64,000 bases of DNA from Parus major (lineage: Eukaryota > Chordata > Aves > Passeriformes > Paridae), in assembly GCF_001522545.3 (NCBI RefSeq), contig NC_031770.1, positions 92,976,851 to 93,040,850 on the forward strand. Reading direction: 5' to 3'. Every line of letters starts with the position of its first letter. The stretch's first letter is position 1. The position numbers and the translations under genes are program-made. Below are positions 60,801-64,000 of the stretch, piece after piece. A model generated the notes under the pieces. It was not told the DNA's origin. It made no database searches and worked only from the letters and a program-made list of their open reading frames with translations.

Positions 60801-61779
60801 CCTGATGGGAAGCAGAAAGAAATTTTACTTGAGATATATAGATTAATGGGGTTTTTCTACTACAGTAAAGTTAGAGGTTGAAAGAAGCTCACTCCTACTT
60901 TCAAAACACAGATTTACTTATGAAATACAAATCTAGAAATTAGATATTGCAGCAAGGCTATGTGAGAAACAGTGAGAATAATAGACTTTTATCTGAATTC
61001 TTTGGCAAAAATCAGATGTTAGAGTACTAGTACAAAAACCACAAAAACATCTATACACATCATGAATATCACAAAGTTGAAAGTGCTTTTTAACAAGCAT
61101 ATACAAGCAGGTGTGGAATTGCATATATTATCTAGAAGACTTATTCTGAAATTCAGAAAGACCTACAAACTTAGTGGGTATCTCAGGGTGGATCTAGCAA
61201 GAGAAAACACGATCATTGCCAAGGAGTAAGAAGTGGGTTAGGGATTATTTTTATTTTATATAAGAACACATAATTATTCAAACCTTTAATGCAAAAGTTC
61301 AGTAAGTTTCAGGAGGTGAAAAAAGCTACTGAGGAAGAGCTACCATAGGTTTGTTTTTAACTTAAAATGAAATTAAGTGGCAGAGCAAAGCTAATATGGA
61401 GTCATTGTGAAATTATGAGGTTAACTATATAAAAAAAAAATATTTGAAGTTCTTGTTCTGACTTAAAAAGCAGATTAGAAGAAGAAAAAAACCACACACA
61501 GTAAGATCTCTCAGTAACATTATCTAAAGGATAAATGAGCACGTGAGAGCTACTACCTACTGAGAGAAACTACACTGAAAATACAAAAGCAAACCCCTTT
61601 TGAAGTGTAGGTAGGGAAAATACTAAGAGCCCATTCTAACTGAATCAGTAATTTTTGGTAATGATCTGAAAATGGAAAAAGAATAATTACAAAAAGTGAA
61701 AAAAAAATCAGATAATTAATGATAAGCAAAGTGGAGAACTCACATGCCCCATATGGATAAAAATCAAAAGAATGGGGTG
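60801..61779. other. Unique AT-rich DNA, nothing recognised
   Basis: No feature seen. Confidence 0.55.
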
Positions 61780-62235
61780 CAAAACATCTTTCAATTAGCT
61801 AAAGACACAAAAGGCAATGAGGAGAAAGTCTACAAATACATTAAACAGTTATGGGAAGACAAAAGAAAGGAAGAGACTACTGTTTAATTGGACAGGAGAC
61901 ATAAATATGGATGATACACAGAGATGGCAAAAGTGTTCCACACAGGTTTCATACACAGAAGAATTAATTACAATCAAACAAATAAAATGCATTTTAAACA
62001 GTATTCCCGAAAAAGCAAAGAAGCTGAAGAATATGTAGAAAAGGTGAACATATAAAGCCTCAGAGAATGAATTACTTTAGGTGACTTTTCTAACTAGCCA
62101 AGGCAATCTCAACAGAGAGATCACCTGCAAGTATACAGGAAGGAAGCTGCAGAATAACAAACACATCTCCTCTATCTACTGGGATAAGGAAAGGCTGAGG
62201 AAATAGAAACATGTTAATCTATCTTTGAAAGTCAA
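61780..62235 (+). mobile_element. Old CR1-type LINE remnant, middle of ORF2
   Basis: GAGGAGAAAGTCTACAAATA, CATTAAACAGTTATGGGAAG and ATATGGATGATACACAGAGA, in this order, resemble the segment between the endonuclease and reverse-transcriptase domains of CR1 ORF2 ('tctataaatacattaa...gatgacatgcagaaggctgag'). A 73-aa open frame (61817-62038) lies within it and is likely a surviving piece of that region. The downstream part (to 62235) matches only loosely. Confidence 0.5.
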
Positions 62236-63745
62236 AATATTGCAAAATATAAAAAAAAATAAAAATACAGCAATATAAGAATATAAGACAATCTATAAGG
62301 AGACAATAAGAATTTGCCAAGCATAGTAAAGCCAATGTAATTGCCTGCCACCAGCAAATATAAGAATTACTTTAATTCAGTTAGTTAGTGATACTGTTGC
62401 AAATTTAATAAACAGTGTTGTTCATGATAATCTGACTGTAGTTACTACTACAGAGAACCACAATTTTGGGGAAAAAAATCACAACCATTCCTGTCATTAT
62501 CAATTGTCATTCATCAAGTCTAGAGTCACGAAATTTGGAGAACATCCTCAGTGCTGGCCCAAATCTGGGAATACAATAATAATACAGCAATAATTTACAC
62601 AACTGCACTAAAACTGCATTCGTATTGCTGTAAGGGTAAAAAGCATTTTCCAGACAGCACTGAAATTCAAAATGATTTTGACAAAGTTCAGTGTGTTTAA
62701 AATTGAGAGGACAAAATTCAACAGAGACCAGGCAAAGTAGTGATTTTAGAAAGGAGAGATCATGTGCACTAATAGAAAAAGTGACTATTCAGTCAGGGAA
62801 GAACTGGCTGATAGAAAGCTAAGTGTTAACAGTGATCCCATAGCAATCAGCAAGGCCAATGGCATTTCAGAAAAAGGGCATACTTCTTTCTGGGTTATGT
62901 TAGTAGGAGATGCTTTGTGACAGGGTGTCAATCATTTAACTTCCTGAGCTAGTAGAGCCCTCCAGAGATTATTACACCTTCAAAAACCTTCCCTTTCAGA
63001 ATGCTATAAACTAGAGTTAAAAAAAAGACCGACAACCAAACCCAGCACATTTTAAGTGGTTTAACCAGGATGTAAGATTGAAAGAGTTGTCTTACTACCA
63101 GTGCACTCATATTATATGGTATGATATTTCATATAAACCTTTTATGAGAAACTGCACCATGGTATATTCTGTAAAAAATATCTGTAATCATCACACAGAT
63201 TTTCATAGCAACTCCCTTAATGTAATATATTCTCTGTTCTTTCTGATACCCCAATAGGGTAATGATCTTGAGCTGAAAAAAAGATGCCTTAGTAGAAAAA
63301 TGTAGCACAGCTGAAACAAGGTTTGAATCAGGTTTATTTGTCAAACGAACTAGAAAGAACATTACAATTTACTGTACCATTCTGTTTATCCTTTGAATGG
63401 TTATCAACATTTATAGTTACTGAAGATACTAAACAGGGCATGTGTACTGCAGGGGCTTTTCATCCCTTCATGACTCCTGGAGTTCTTAAAAAAAGGCCTA
63501 TTCTAAATGTTTGTATGCTTTCTCTTCTTTCTATAGTAAAAGAAACATCGTGCTTCCTCATCAGAACAAAATGTAGTAATATTAATGACCACTACTGATC
63601 ATACAATAAAATACTAAGATCTAGACTGAGGTGTTTGCAAAGGGGATGGATTCTTCTGTTGTATCAGGAGTACAAGTTGGATCTTGGCAATGATGACACA
63701 AGTTTACTGTGGTAAACTCGTGGTTTACTGAGGTTTACTGTGTAG
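62236..63745. other. Unique AT-rich DNA
   Basis: Nothing recognised. Near 63701-63742 the motif GTTTACTG occurs three times in 40 bp. Confidence 0.5.
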
Positions 63746-63766
63746 TCTGTACAGCAGCTGTACAGA
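63746..63766. repeat. 21-bp odd palindrome, 10-bp arms
   Basis: TCTGTACAGC, central A, GCTGTACAGA: a perfect inverted repeat with a one-base centre. Confidence 0.97.
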
Positions 63767-64000
63767 GTTTTGTTAGACTTTAACTGCTCAGTATGGTCAG
63801 AATAAAGTCTACACTCCAAAAGGGGTCCTTGGGAGGAAAAACACAGAGCAATAATAGATATATTGAGGGAACAGACTCAGTATAACAGTGAGGCCCCAGG
63901 GAATGAAACATAGGCTGCAAATGGTCTGTTCCTGGCCACTAAAGGAGTGCAACTTGGAGAGCTCAGCAGAATTGCTTTTAGAGCACAATAAAGAAAGTAA
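63767..64000. other. Unique DNA to the window end
   Basis: Nothing recognised. Confidence 0.5.

Noticed and set aside
1..64000. CRISPR arrays, operons, toxin-antitoxin or defence systems
   Set aside because: No direct-repeat/spacer pattern and no bacterial gene layout; the repeats are those of a bird nuclear genome.

Overview
The window looks like an AT-rich, gene-poor piece of a songbird (oscine passerine) nuclear genome. Three things point there: many CR1 LINE fragments on both strands with the typical avian 3' ends, large avian ERVL-type solo LTRs with an internal minisatellite, and a tRNA-Ile-headed SINE with a CR1-type tail that matches the TguSINE1 family known from passerines. No complete protein-coding gene is visible. 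The open reading frames are short, lack codon structure and mostly cross repeats, so the window is intergenic DNA or the inside of a very large intron.

Layout. 1-7.7 kb: mostly unique AT-rich DNA, a GC-richer repeat-like patch (1.43-2.2 kb) and small satellites. 7.7-9.7 kb: an ancient CR1 coding remnant, a GA-rich tract with G-quadruplex potential, and a solo ERVK-type LTR (9291-9646) with a near-perfect 6-bp target duplication. 9.7-21.5 kb: mostly unique, with CR1 tails at 13.0-13.55 and 21.3-21.5 kb and an LTR-like GC-rich block at 15.04-15.4 kb. 21.5-36.4 kb: about 15 kb with no mobile element I can recognise; it holds a very good candidate 33-nt microexon on the minus strand (33252-33284) and, near its end, a plus-strand candidate exon (36065-36120). 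36.4-46.7 kb: two older minus-strand CR1 copies, an (AAT)n array and unique DNA.

46.7-57.2 kb is the repeat-dense part. It has a 45-base A run, two solo ERVL-type LTRs in opposite orientations (46870-47895 plus; 49405-50529 minus) that share a 39/40-bp internal minisatellite, ancient CR1/L3-like pieces between them, a CR1 interrupted by a tRNA-Ile SINE (52415-53512), and a minus-strand CR1 interrupted by a plus-strand CR1 (55662-57120). The only assembly gap (N, 49737-49981) lies inside the minisatellite of the second LTR. 57.2-64 kb is again mostly unique, with a short coding-like stretch at 57.3-57.7 kb, a GATAA-rich array and an old CR1 ORF2 remnant at 61.8-62.2 kb.

Besides the repeats, the window has an apparent excess of short-loop perfect inverted repeats (arms of 9-14 bp, loops of 1-7 nt), the pattern expected from replication template switching. 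I found no operon, defence system, CRISPR array or other gene system. Repeat family names and ends come from recognition by eye, not from a database search.
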